Origin: Opisthorchis felineus
Taxonomy: Eukaryota; Platyhelminthes; Trematoda; Opisthorchiida; Opisthorchiidae
Direction of reading: 5' to 3'
Length of the DNA stretch: 64,000 nt
NCBI GenBank assembly: GCA_004794785.1
Contig: SJOL01009548.1
Location: 30,320-94,319, forward strand
Positions 10,661 to 21,454 of the stretch are shown in pieces; positions within the stretch are counted from its first letter, which is position 1, and each line of letters starts with the position of its first letter. The translations under genes were made by a program, and so were the position numbers. A model generated the notes under the pieces. The model ran no database searches, had not been told where the DNA came from, and saw nothing but the letters and a program-made list of their open reading frames with translations.

Positions 10661-11090
10661 CGACAGCCGGGGCTTCCTTCTATAAGGTGATTGTGCCACT
10701 GTTGCTCACAAACGATTTCCGGGGACCGCCCCCAGAAATCAACTGAAATAATTCTCCAGAATTCCCGGTTTTCCGGGCCTCATATCCGTAGCCTTCTGTG
10801 TCCACCAGGCTTCATATGCGCGCGCTCACTTTCCCTTTATGTCTGATAATTCATCGGGCCAAATTATGTTCGGGGCAGCCGCTAGCATTCTTCCGAAATT
10901 CAGGCTATGTCGTTGTTCCGGCTGATATCCAGTGTTTGAGCCGGTCTGGTAGCGCCGTGCCGGAGGCAAAGCTCCAGGCACTGTGCAAAGATGTATGGAT
11001 CTCGTTTTAATACGGATTGACAACCTCTCTGGGTGTGGGCACCCTGGCAGTATCACAGCCTTCGTACAACCATGACATTTGTACGGCAGT
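10661..11090. other. Unassigned, probably further LINE-derived sequence
   Basis: No clear domain is visible. It is enclosed by LINE remnants on both sides. Confidence 0.3.
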
Positions 11091-11374
11091 GAGGCATCAG
11101 TGTCAACATTGATGTTGATGTTGATGATGATGATGACATCGGACAATTGAGCTGTGGGAAGAGTCCAGAAGGGGATTCTGATAAATTCGTTTTGCTTCGA
11201 TATCTGCCAGTCTCAGTTGCTAAGCGATTTGTCCGCACCTTACGCGGTCCTGGGAAACGAGAATGGAAGCTATTTCTGGACGACCACATGGTCCCAATCC
11301 ATTTATGTGGTTCAAAACGAGCTGGGATCGGTAACTGATGGCAATGTGATCGGTTTGACTTCGTGACTAGGACG

Positions 11375-11640
11375 CTGTTGGAGGACACAATGTGGCCGGG
11401 CGACCTCGGTTACTTCGGAAATTAGTACTGCATAAAAACAGCCTGTGGTCAGCACACAGCTGAAGCAATCCTTCACCATCGTCCGTACTTACGGAGTCCA
11501 ATCCATGTAGACCACCAGGTGCGCTAAGCCTGCCCACTTGTGTAGTCAAGTCTCTGGCAACCACAGCGATATCAGAGTCTTTGCCCACCGTAAGAGGGCA
11601 TCCAAGGCGTCATAAAAGTTGCATCTTCTGGCGTCGGAGC
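11375..11640 (-). mobile_element. LINE endonuclease fragment, minus strand
   Basis: Minus-strand translation carries the distal endonuclease block, with TTQVGRLSAPGG, DDGEGLLQLCADHRLFLCST and NFRSNRG as landmarks. These match the equivalent block of the copies at 15890 and 18600. The preceding GDMN-type catalytic motif is altered (reads RDLTTQVG). A short (GAT)n-like tract at 11109-11140 lies on the far side. Confidence 0.75.
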
Positions 11641-12060
11641 TGTAGTAGGTTGGGGCTTAAGGAGACATGACAAACGGGCAAGGGTCAAATTCCCGCTTGA
11701 AACATCCCCTCACTGGCATTACCGGAAGAACCACTCAGGGCGACTCTCAGCGGGTATCGAGTCAAGCTAGGATCCTTCCGCCGGGTAACTTAGGACGATC
11801 CCGACCCCTGCACATCCTGCCGCAGCGGCCCTTGGATAGCCAGTGATGCGATGCAGCCCGAAGCGAGTAGAGCGTTGGGGCATTTAGCTCAACCACTGTG
11901 CTTGCATCTTGAATTCCTGTTTCTGATACACAGCATACGTCGATGTCAAGCGGGTCCAGTATGAGAACAATGCAGCTTGTTATCTTGCTTGCTTCAGAGT
12001 GCGAACTTCAAAAACAGCCACCTAGACTGGATGTCGTTGCTTAAAGTTTGATTTCGCAAT
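11641..12060. other. Unassigned spacer between LINE fragments
   Basis: No recognisable ORF or repeat is visible. It is GC-moderate sequence enclosed by LINE fragments and probably decayed element body. Confidence 0.3.
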
Positions 12061-12550
12061 ACCTAAGGCCGGCTGGAGCACAGAGGTTGCGGCCTAAATT
12101 CGATCTGGTGTACGCAGGCGACATCGCTCTCATCTTTGAAAACTAAGGCGGGTCACAAGCCATCACCATCATACCGTATTTCGGCATGCACCTTGCACCC
12201 CCGAAGTACAAACTCGTGCTTCAGAACATACAGTCTGTGAACGTACCTCATACAGTTCAAGCAGAGTCACTGGATTTTGTGGAGAATTTTACATACCTCG
12301 TTAGTTGTGTTAGCTCTGACGTAAATGTGTCTGATGAAATCAGTGCACGAATATCAGAGGCCTTAATCACGTCTGTTAATTTGCATCACTTGTGGCGTCA
12401 AAAAGGCATGTCACTTGGTATTAAGGGTCGCGTGTACCAGGCCACATTAAGGACTGTTTTCTTGTTGGGCTGCGAGACGTGGCCTCTGAGGACAGATGAT
12501 GTGAGGCGTCTTCAGGGTTTTGCCCGACCTAAATCTGCCACCTTGATGTG
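12060..12550 (+). mobile_element. LINE group 2 RT C-terminal remnant, plus strand
   Basis: Translation gives VYAGDIALIFEN near 12100, where the RT YADD box has become YAGD. It continues with APPKYKLVLQNI, DVNVSDEISARISEA and LKGRVYQ/CETWPLRTDDVRRLQ-type sequence to 12530. It ends abruptly at 12550, where the LINE 5' leader repeat begins. Confidence 0.78.
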
Positions 12551-13040
12551 ATGGTCGGGCTTGAGTGGTGCAATGATCCCTCGGGCTACACTGGCTGGAA
12601 CTTCGTTCCATAAGGTGCAACCATGCCAGGAAGGCCAAAGGTGAGCAGTCAGACTAAGAGCAGCGAGACCCCGTGCTACGAGTGATCGTGATATGAGGCG
12701 GGCTGGGGGCAAAGTCGTACTATCCTATGCGATAGGAATGTGAAGGCAGTAAGGTGTTTCCCCGAGGTGACCAGAATGTCCATATTCATGGAAGCAGCGA
12801 TACTGCCTTTCCCTGAGGAAGGACGGATTAGAAAAGGTTGGCCCTAAAATCCACACACTCCAATCACTCAAAATATTTTTAACATCAAAGAGTCCGGTGC
12901 TGCTCAAAAGGCACCTGCTGTGTGTGCCCGCATCAGGAGTCAGACAGTCATGTCTTACTCCCTGAGTCGGACCACTCCGGCCCCTTGCAGCCAAGTGGGT
13001 CATTGGCCCCGGGAAGGATCCCCGAAGACTTGGGTCAGGG
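12551..13040 (+). repeat. LINE 5' leader repeat, second copy
   Basis: It is collinear with 2850-3360. Instead of LINE coding sequence it is followed by the gypsy LTR region, so it is either a fragment or an element into which the gypsy element inserted. Confidence 0.7.
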
Positions 13041-13354
13041 GCTACAGATGGAACGGTAGATACTACGATGAGGCATGCGAGTAGTATGTGTTTTCTCGTA
13101 ACTCCGCCTTGATCTAATGGAAAGTGGGATTTATTACGGAATTTGTGGAACTGCTTTGCAGCATTTGTTTACAATTGTATGATAGTCAATGCATATCCAG
13201 GAGAGTTCAAGCAGATGCGTTCAAGAGGAAGACGGATATTCAGTTTTTTAAAAACAACGTGTATATGAGAGTGACTTTCCTGTCCAGTAGTCTGTAACCG
13301 TTTAGTTGGCGTTTTCTAATAAACAACTCCTCGGCGAAGGGCTTTCCTCCTTAC
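13041..13354 (+). repeat. Probable 5' LTR of Ty3/gypsy element
   Basis: The right edge is defined by TACA at 13351-13354, followed after TT by a primer-binding-site-like TGGTGCCGTGACC. An AATAAA lies at 13318-13323, in the position of an LTR polyadenylation signal. The left boundary cannot be set because no 3' LTR copy is present in the window. Confidence 0.5.
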
Positions 13355-13356
13355 AT

Positions 13357-13369
13357 TTGGTGCCGTGAC
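13357..13369 (+). promoter_or_regulatory. Candidate primer-binding site
   Basis: TGGTGCCGTGACC starts two bases after the LTR end and has the TGG expected to pair with a tRNA 3' CCA. The tRNA species was not determined. Confidence 0.5.
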
Positions 13370-13379
13370 CAGCATAAGG

Positions 13380-14400
13380 ATGAAGATCCCGTGGCCACAA
13401 CCTTCTGAGGATGGAGATGTGCGGACTTCCTGGAGGACTTCGAGGAGGCTGCAGAGGCGGCTGGACTGGAGACCGACAGGGGTAAGTCGGTGGCACTGAA
13501 GACCCTCCTCAGAGGCCGGGCGAAGGCAGCCCTGGATGCGACCAGAAGGGGCCCTCGGAAGATGGACTGGGCCGCCGCGAAGGAAGCTCTTGCAGCGGAG
13601 TCCGACACACCGGCCGACCGCCAGGAGGCTATAAGACGGTTCAAGTCGGCCAGCATGGGACCTGGATGTGACCCGACAGTGTTCTTCGCCATCCTGCAGC
13701 AGTCGTTGAATCGGGCCTTGCTGGGACTGGACAGATTGTCGCGCCCGCAGTTGCTGTCCGACCAGTTTGTCGAAGGTGTGCAGCCTGCGCTTCGTGCCCA
13801 ATTGCGGTCGACAAGAGCAACTGGCCAGTTGAGCGTGGAGCACCTGGTCTATCTGGCACGGGAATTGGCCGAGGCGCCGCTGGCCACGTTGCAGTCGCAG
13901 AAAAACAGGGATGAGTCAACAGTGGAGGACCTGAAAAACAAAGTGGACCAACTCGCCAAACAGCTTGCAGCCATCAAGACGGAATCGCGGAGGCACGCTC
14001 GAACAAGCCGATTCTACAAGTGTGGCATGCCTGACCATTGGAAGAATCAATACCCTCCTACCCGACCACTTATACATAATAAAACATTGGACTACTCCAC
14101 TTTTCCCGGGTGGGTAGAGATTAGTGCAGTGACACAGGCTACCATACAGGCTGTTATCGAGATAGACGGGAAGACGGAGCTGTGCCTGATTGATACAGGT
14201 GCAGGGGCATCGCTGAGACAGAGAGGGAACGAAGCTGAATGCAAACCGTGCGCGCTAGCCGTGAAAGCCCTCGGTGGATACCGACTGAAAATTGACGGAT
14301 TGTCGATGCACTCAATGCGCCTGGGCGACAGGTCCGTGCAGCACGAGTTCCTGATCAACCGGATGGCGCGGATGTCGACCGTACATCAGTATGAATGGGG
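13380..14400 (+). pseudogene. Ty3/gypsy gag and protease, broken
   Basis: The Gag-like start ATG at 13380 shifts frame near 13419. From 13421 the long frame reads DFLEDFEEAAEAAG and continues open to about 14400. The zinc knuckle near 14010-14050 keeps only part of the CCHC pattern (KCGMPDHWKNQY): one Cys and the His remain, and the flanking Cys positions are lost. The aspartic protease follows at about 14130-14360 with the active-site LIDTGAGAS, then an LKIDG/FLINRM body. The frame then runs into an inverted integrase segment instead of reverse transcriptase. Nucleocapsid function is unlikely. Confidence 0.85.
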
Positions 14401-14725
14401 ACTTGCCTGTGGTTGGCTGTATGGAAGCACAATGAGCGAGCAGCACCATCGTCAGGTTCACTTCCCAATCACCTCCTTTGGCCGCCAGCTACTTTCTGAT
14501 CGTTCGGTTATTGCGTTCGGTTAGACCATTTGTTTGCGGGTGGTATGGTGCCGTCATTAGCCGTCTGATGCCCAGCTTCTCCAAGCAACTCCTAAACTCT
14601 TCGCTCTCGAAGCAAGGTCCCTGATCGGTTAGGATCATTTTTGGCACCCTGTGTTTGGCCACGATGTGATGGACTACCACTCCGCTGATTGTCGTCGCCC
14701 GATGGTTTGGCACGGCAACTCCAAA
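14398..14725 (-). pseudogene. Inverted integrase-core segment inside the gypsy element
   Basis: The minus strand reads an integrase core with MILTDQGPCFESEEF (second catalytic Asp) and YHPQTNGLTERNNRT (catalytic Glu). This is the reverse complement of 15215-15540, with a few substitutions. It occupies the place where RT and RNase H should be. The segment therefore comes from a second integrase copy inserted or rearranged in inverted orientation, not from a simple deletion. Confidence 0.85.
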
Positions 14726-15885
14726 GACAGGATTTTGTGTTATGAAGGTTGCAGTTGCCTTGTTGGATGGAAGGAGTATTGAGAACGGAGAGGGAGACAA
14801 GGAATTGGAAACGTCCCAGAGTCACTTCGATAGGCTGAGTCTGAGTGAAGCTGGCATAATTTCCTGGAACGACACCGATTCTGATGTTGTGCTGCCCGTG
14901 ATACCTCGCGTCTTGAAACGTAAGCTGATTGTCGAATGCCACGAGATAGTACACACAGGGTGCACGAAGACGTACGACTTACTTCGGCAGAGGGCCTACT
15001 GGCCCGAGATGAGAAGTGAGGTGATGTCTTATGTGGTGCCCTGTAAGCGGCGCCAACTGATGAAAGGGGATACGACAGGGGCAACCCGTCCCATGGAACC
15101 CATTCCTGTATCAGAAATCGGCGAGTTATGATCCGTTGACGTCATGGGCCCCTTTCCGGTGACAACCAGTGGAAATCAATATACCCTGGTGATGACAGAA
15201 CACCTGTCGCGGTGGGTCGAGGCGGCAGCCTTGCCAAATCAACGGGCGACGACGATCAGTTTAGTGGTAATGCATCACACCGTGGCCAACCATGGGGTGC
15301 CAAAAATGATCCTAACCGATCAGGGACCTTGCTTCGAGAGCGAAGAGTTTAGGGGTTGCTTGCAGAAGCTGGGTATCAAACGGCTAATGACGGCATCATA
15401 CCACCCGCAAACAAATGGTCTAACCGAACGCAGTAACCGAACGATCAGAAAGTAGCTGGCGGCCAAAGGAGGTGATTGGGAAGTGAGCCTGCCGATGGTG
15501 TTGCTCGCTCATCGTGCTTCCATACAGCCAACCACAGGCAAGTCCCTGTTCATACTGATGTACGGTCGACATTCGCGCCTTCTAGTTGATCAAGAAATTA
15601 GGTTGTGGCCGGGAACACTTTTCTCCAGAGGAGCTAGCAGAGGAATGGAGGAAAGTTCGAGAAAACTTGACCGCCGTTCAGGAAAGGACTAGACAGGAAA
15701 CGGCAAGTAGAAAGGCACGACCATTCCCCATAGGCGCGAAGGTCAACTGGAAGGATCATCAGAATCCTGGAAGGAGTAGACTGGGGTCGCGGAAGCTGGG
15801 CAGTCGATGGCAAGGTCCGTTTGTTATTATCGACCGCCGGGGGAACGTCTATACAATTCAAGACGATCGGGGATCGAAAAGATGA
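14726..15885 (+). pseudogene. Ty3/gypsy integrase, broken
   Basis: The N-terminal zinc-binding domain reads HEIVH near 14940, but the paired Cys motif is CKRR, so one ligand is lost. The DDE core follows: VDVMGPFPVTTSG (first Asp), ILTDQGP (second Asp) and NGLTER (Glu). The C-terminal domain ends with PFVIIDRRGNVYTIQDD near 15860. A TGA at 15129-15131, a TAG at 15453-15455 and a frameshift near 15610 break it. The element ends at about 15885 in a direct junction with LINE endonuclease sequence; no 3' LTR is present. Confidence 0.87.
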
Positions 15886-18180
15886 TATGAATGCTCAAGT
15901 TGGACGACTAAGTCCGGAAGAAGTACAGTTAGGTGGTAGATCTGGAGTCGATGCGGAGCGTACGGATAATGGAGAGCGGCTTCTTCATTTGTGTGCAGAT
16001 CATCGTCTGTTCCTGGCCAGTACGAACTTCCAACACAAACGCTCACACTGAGTTACTTGGAGGCTACCTAGCACAAGACAGTCGTGGACTCGATTGGACC
16101 ATATGGCTATCAGTTACCGATTCAGGGCCTCGGTTAAGGATTGTCGTTCCTTCTGGGGTACGCAACTTGACTCTGATCACGCCATCGTGCGGGCCCGCTT
16201 AGCATTTCGCTTTCCGCCAGCACTACGCGTGCCGAAAGAGAGCAGCTCCGTTCATCAACTTCGACAAGTTCCAGTAGCTGAAGAGTATCGAGCTGGTCTG
16301 GTTAGAAAGCTACTGGAAACGCTTAGTCATGTGGACGACGAAGATTGCTTAGAGAATGAATGGAGGCGAGTTAAAGAAGCAATGCTATCAGCTTTCAGAA
16401 CTGTTTGTCCATCCTATCTGACTCGACTCAGTGAACACTGGATATCTTCGAGATCAGCAGCTCTTATCACCACAAGAAAGGCCATACCACCAACTAGCGA
16501 CTATGATGGCGCACGCAGATCCCTCAAACACTGGATAATCAGGAGTTTGAAGAATGACAGAGAGCGCTGGTGGATTTCGAAGGCCCAGGAGATGGAGAAG
16601 GCTTTCGCTGCAGGCAACAGCCGCGCCTTGTTTCAACTGATTCGCTCAACGGGCCAAAAGAGGGCATTTGTCAGTGAGACAATATGCGAAAAAGACGGAA
16701 CAGCAATTCACTCCCTCAATCGCTGTCTTGAGCGGTGGGCTGAGCACTTCCAAGAACAGTTCACCTGGTCTCTTTCAACACAGCCGGTGGGAGAACCAAG
16801 CGGGCCCGAATGGAACATTGACACCAGCCCACCATCAACAGCAGAAATCCAACGTGAGATATCAATCCTGAAGTGCGACAAAGCACCCGGCCCGGATGGT
16901 TTACACCCCGTGCTCTTCAAAGAAAGTGGCGAAGTCCTGGTGAACAGTCTGACAGTCGCTCTGGCCGGGGATGCATCGAACATATCTTTACCTTGAGACA
17001 ACTTCTTGAACAGTGCCACTCCTTCAGACGTCCCACGTTGGTCGTTTTTATGGATTTGAAATCTGGTTTTGATTCTGTCGATCGTCAGCAACTGTGGCAG
17101 TGTCTGCCCATCGAAGGTGTCGCTTCCAAATTTCTATACCTCATGAGGGCACTGTATGCGAACCCCTGTGGCCAAGTGTGTGTGTGGGTGTGTACGAGTA
17201 TACGTGAAACTCTCGCCTGGGTTTACCACGTCCAGTGGTGTAAGACAAGCCTGTCCTCTTTCACCTTTCCTCTTCAACTTTGTTATTGATATGCTGCTTG
17301 AAATTTCTCTGCCTGCCTCTGAAACCTCGGGAGTCGAAATGCTCCCAGGACCTTCGCTCACATACATTGAGTAGGTGGGTGATATTGATCTCCTTGGTTC
17401 AGATCTTTCCCAAATGTAAACGATCTTAAATAAACTAAATAACTCTGCCGCATGGTTTGGCATGCGCTTCACACCTGCAAAGTGTAAAGTGCTGCTACAA
17501 GATTGGGTTGGATCAAACCCAAACGTCATGCTTGCAGACGAGGCAATCGACGTGGTAGATAAATTTGTTTACCTGGGTAGCGGTATAAGTTCCGGTGGAC
17601 TGGCTGGAGATGAGGTTATTTCTCGAATCGGAAAGGCCGGGGCAGCTTTTACCAACCTCCGACATGTATGGCACCGACGTTTCGTCAGTTTGTCTGTCAA
17701 GGGCAGAGTTTACACTGTGGTGGTGCGATCCATACTGCTTTGTGGATCAGAAACGTAGCCCTTAAACGCAGTGGACATAGGGAAGATGTCAGTGCATCGG
17801 TGTCTCCGATGCATTGGTCAGGTCTGGTGGGAACATCGGATTAGCAATGCTGAGGTACGCCAGATGGTCCTGGGAAGGAGGTACTCTCCCGCGATAGATG
17901 AATTACTCACGCTTCATAGGTTACGCTGGTTAGGACATGTACTCCGCATGCCAGAAGACCGCCTGAGCTCTGTTCGCCCAGCCCTGTGCTGAGTGGAAGC
18001 GACCGAGAGGTGGACAGTGTATGACCTGGCAATGAAATGTGAAAACACCAACCAGTAAACTTAGTCGGGTCGGCAACTGCCTCCTCCCTGGATGGGGACC
18101 AATAGTTAATGACATTGGCAGAAATGTCCCACTTGCGCAGTCAGTGGCGTTCATGCATCAAAGCTATCGTCCGCTGAAAC
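15886..18180 (+). mobile_element. LINE copy L1c, 5'-truncated, RT fingers deleted
   Basis: It begins inside the endonuclease at DMNAQVGRLSPEE. The endonuclease end and linker are well preserved to about 16950 (long open frame 16094-16996, including APGPDGLHPVLFKESGE). At about 16965 the frame jumps from NSLTVALA to the later RT block RGCIEHIFTLRQLLEQ, deleting roughly 100 residues of RT fingers. Motif A is intact (VVFMDLKSGFDSVD). Motif C reads VGDIDLLG after an in-frame TAG. The C-terminal zone runs to about 17990 and the 3' UTR to about 18180, where another LINE copy begins. Confidence 0.86.
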
Positions 18181-20836
18181 GTTCCACTCCCCTAAACTCG
18201 ATCTATGCTGTGTCTCCGAAACAGGCAGGCGTGATTATGCATCTCAAAATGTCGAGGACGAACTCAGGTCTTTCATATTTGTCACTTCGTTTGTCGGGTC
18301 ATGCAGAAGCGATGACATGTGGAATATCTGGTGTGGGAGTTGCACTCAGCCCCAGATCTGATCGCGCCTTGCTGGATTGAATCGCAGTGAACAGTCGTCT
18401 TTGTGCCATCCGGTTATCCGACTCAATGAGGGTAAATACCTCGATATAAAAAACGTTTTTAGTGTCGTCTTATGCCCCAACGGACTGCAGTTCTGATGCT
18501 GAGAAGGGTACTTTCTATCGAGAGTTATCCAGGCTAATTCATCAAGCAAGAAGCACTGACATTGTGATCCATGCGGGCAATATGAATGCCTAAGTCGGTC
18601 GTCTAAGCTCCTTGGAATCCTCTTTGGGCGGTCGATTCTGAGTCGATGCTCGTCGCACAGACAACGGAGAGCGACTCCTCCAGTTGTGTGCTGATCACAA
18701 ACTGTTTCTTGCCAGTACGAACTTTCAGCATAAACATTCGCTTCGCATTACGTGGAAGCTACCTGCCGCAAATAAACCATGGGCCGAGTTGGATCGCGTG
18801 GCCATCAGCCACCGGTGGATGGCCCCATTTTAATACTGTCGTCCCTTCTGGGACACAGAACTTGATTCCGATGGTGCATACGTGCCTGTAGGTTCGCTTC
18901 CCTTCAGGCCCACGCAAGTCGCGAGAAGCATCGGAATCCATCGTCTTCGAAGAATTACCATAGTTCAGCAGTGTCGACCTGAGCCAGCTCAACAACTCTA
19001 CGGTAAACCGATGCTGTACTGGTAGCCAGCACGTAAATCAAGCATGGGGAAATGTGAAAAGAGCTGTGCTAGCGGCGCTTAGTGCAGTCTGTCCGACTTC
19101 TCCGGTACAGTCAAGGGACTATTATATATCGTTGAGATCGCTATCCATGATTGATGCCATGAAGTTCGTACCAACAGGCAACGCGTACGACGTCACACGC
19201 AGATCCCTCAAATGCCAAACAGTTGATAGCCTAAGGAAAGACCAAAAGCCCGACACGTCGGGTAATGGTTAAAGCTCTTGTTACTTGAAACACTCGTACC
19301 CTATACGTATTGATATACGTATTGATACGTTCGAATGGCCATAGGAAAGCAAGTCACAAAACCGCCGACTGGAGCGATGCGCGGAACACTTCGGAGAACA
19401 GTGTAGCTGGCCTCGTGCGGGGAATAGTTCATGTGGGCGAATGGCATCGCCCATCGTCCAAAGAAATAAGGTATGAAATATCCGTAATGAAACGTAAGAA
19501 TGAGCCAGCACCGGATGGTCTGTATTCACCCCCTCCTTTCAAAGAAGTCGGAGAATCCCTAGTGACCTATCTAACAAAGCTCTTTGGTGCGATATGGAGT
19601 GAAGAATGTGCCTGCAGAATGGGGCATGTCGACAGTTATTCTTATCTTCAAAAATGGTACAAGGACGCTGTGGGAAACAACCATGTCATCAGCCTGGTAT
19701 CTGTGGCATCGAAGGTGCTCCCTGGCTTTATCCTCCGGTGGACTGAACACAGAGACTGATCCGTCCTGCAACAGGATGCATCGATCACATTTTTACCCTC
19801 CGACAGATTCTGGAACAGTGATACTGTCTCCGTGCCCAACAATGGTTGCCTTCCTTGACTTGGAAGCTGTCTTTGACTCTGTGGGCCGTCAGGCATTATG
19901 ACAGTGTCTATGGAGCAAAGGTGTTCCCCATTAATTCTTGACCCTCCTTAAGGCGGTGTATGCCAACTCCCGCGGATGTATGAAGTCTACGGGAATCTCT
20001 CACCTGATTTCACATCAAGTGGTATCAGACAGGGCTGTCCTGTTTCACCATCCCTCTTCAACGTCGTCATTGATACGCTTATAGAGGACTCACTACCATT
20101 CTCTAAGGCCTGTGGGGCCTAATTGCTCCAGGGCAATTCTCTCACTGTTATTGAGTACGCAGACAACATAAGTCTTTTAGATCCTGACGCCGTCGTAATG
20201 CAAACAAATAATCTAAATAATTCTGCCTCACGGTTTGGCATGAGCTTCACACCTTCAAACTGTAAAGTGCTGCTGCAAGACTGGGTGGGCTCAAACCATA
20301 GCTCCATACTTGTGGGTGAGCCAGTTGAGGCAGCTGGGCAGCTGTATCAGCCCCGGTGGTCTCTCGAAAGATGCTATTTCCATCCGGATTGGGAAGGCCA
20401 GAGCAGCTTTTGTGAACTTGCATCACCTGTGGCGTGGGCGTGACATAAACTTATCCTTCAAGGGTCGAGATCACAATGCTGCTGTGCGCTCCATATTATT
20501 ATACGGGTCAGAAACGTGGTCGCTGCGCGCCGAGGGCGTCAAAAGACTTTCAATGTTTAACCACTGATGCCTTCGGAGAACTGCACGAGTCTGGTGGGAA
20601 CACCGGATTAGTAATGTTCAATTTTTCGGCGGCTTTCGGAAGAAATAGTTCACCAATGAAAGATGAACTGATCACACTAGGTAGGTTGCGCTGGCTTGGC
20701 CACGTGCTCCGTATGCCAGTCGACTGACTTCCTCGAAATGTTCTTTTTGCACAACCGCGCAAAGGGAGGAAACGAGCATCTACAACCACTTTACGAGAAG
20801 TACGCGGTGCTTACAGCCGGTGATGATGATGATTGA
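18181..20836 (+). mobile_element. LINE copy L1d with (TGA)n 3' tail
   Basis: The endonuclease remnant covers about 18200-18900 (SSYAPTDCSSDAEKG, NGERLLQLCADHKLFLAST) with several stops. The linker and RT follow at 19050-20330. Landmarks are EWGMSTVILIFKNGTRT, FLDLEAVFDSVGR (motif A), GIRQGCPVSPSLFNVVID-like sequence and VIEYADNISLLD, where YADD is YADN. The C-terminal block ends with LRWLGHVLRMPVD near 20725. The element ends in GATGATGATGATTGATGG at 20820-20838, a microsatellite-type 3' tail unlike that of L1b. It starts inside the 3' UTR of L1c. Confidence 0.84.
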
Positions 20837-20842
20837 TGGCTC

Positions 20843-21030
20843 AGAAATTTCTACATGTACACTTTGCTCGTGCTCAACAACAGCGGCTAACAAAGTTGCC
20901 AGTCTTTTGATTTGTTTTCCTTAGTGGTTATCCGAGACTGCAACGGTCCCGATTTTGGAGATCGGTGCACAGCTGTTGTCTGGTGACTTCACGCACGACT
21001 TTGTAGGAGAATCATTGTTTCTATGGTTTT
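20843..21030 (+). repeat. Copy of MRGBP 3' flank
   Basis: It aligns collinearly with 9256-9426 and begins within a few bases of the (TGA)n tail of LINE L1d. No MRGBP coding sequence precedes it. It ends at an AT-rich TTAATTAATTAG stretch. Confidence 0.7.
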
Positions 21031-21044
21031 AGAATTAAATTTAA

Positions 21045-21215
21045 TTAATTAGGAAATGGGTATTTTGTTGTGCAGCCAGCACTTCTCGGAAAGTATTCAG
21101 CACCGTGGAATACGATGGCTCGGTCATCGCCTGCCGAAACACCGAGACGAGTGTTCCCTGTGTCTCCTTCAGAATGGCGCAAACCACGAGGTGGGCAACG
21201 CTCATCCGTAGAGCT
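21045..21215 (+). repeat. Dispersed repeat, second copy
   Basis: It matches 7376-7555 in MRGBP intron 2. It sits immediately after the MRGBP 3'-flank copy and before a SINE. Confidence 0.6.
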
Positions 21216-21249
21216 CTTTCGGTGTGTAGCTGCCGTGAGAATCGAACGA

Positions 21250-21442
21250 TAAAAAGATAATCGTTCAGCTGTAACACCCTTTCGGTGCCTAGCTGCGATG
21301 CCACCCGAAATAAGCACGAGGGCTGGGATACTGCCAGGTTGCCCAAGCCGAAACAGAGGAAGTCGAGATGCTGAGGTCGGATTCGAATCAGGTACCTTTT
21401 GGTGAGTAAATTCGAACAATAACCGCTGAGCCATCTCGCCAC
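21250..21442 (-). mobile_element. tRNA-derived SINE, copy 2, with target-site duplications
   Basis: It has the same head-body-tail order as copy 1, read on the minus strand, with a decayed B box (ATTCGAAT). A perfect 9-bp duplication, ATCGAACGA, lies at 21241-21249 and 21443-21451. Confidence 0.87.
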
Positions 21443-21454
21443 ATCGAACGAATC

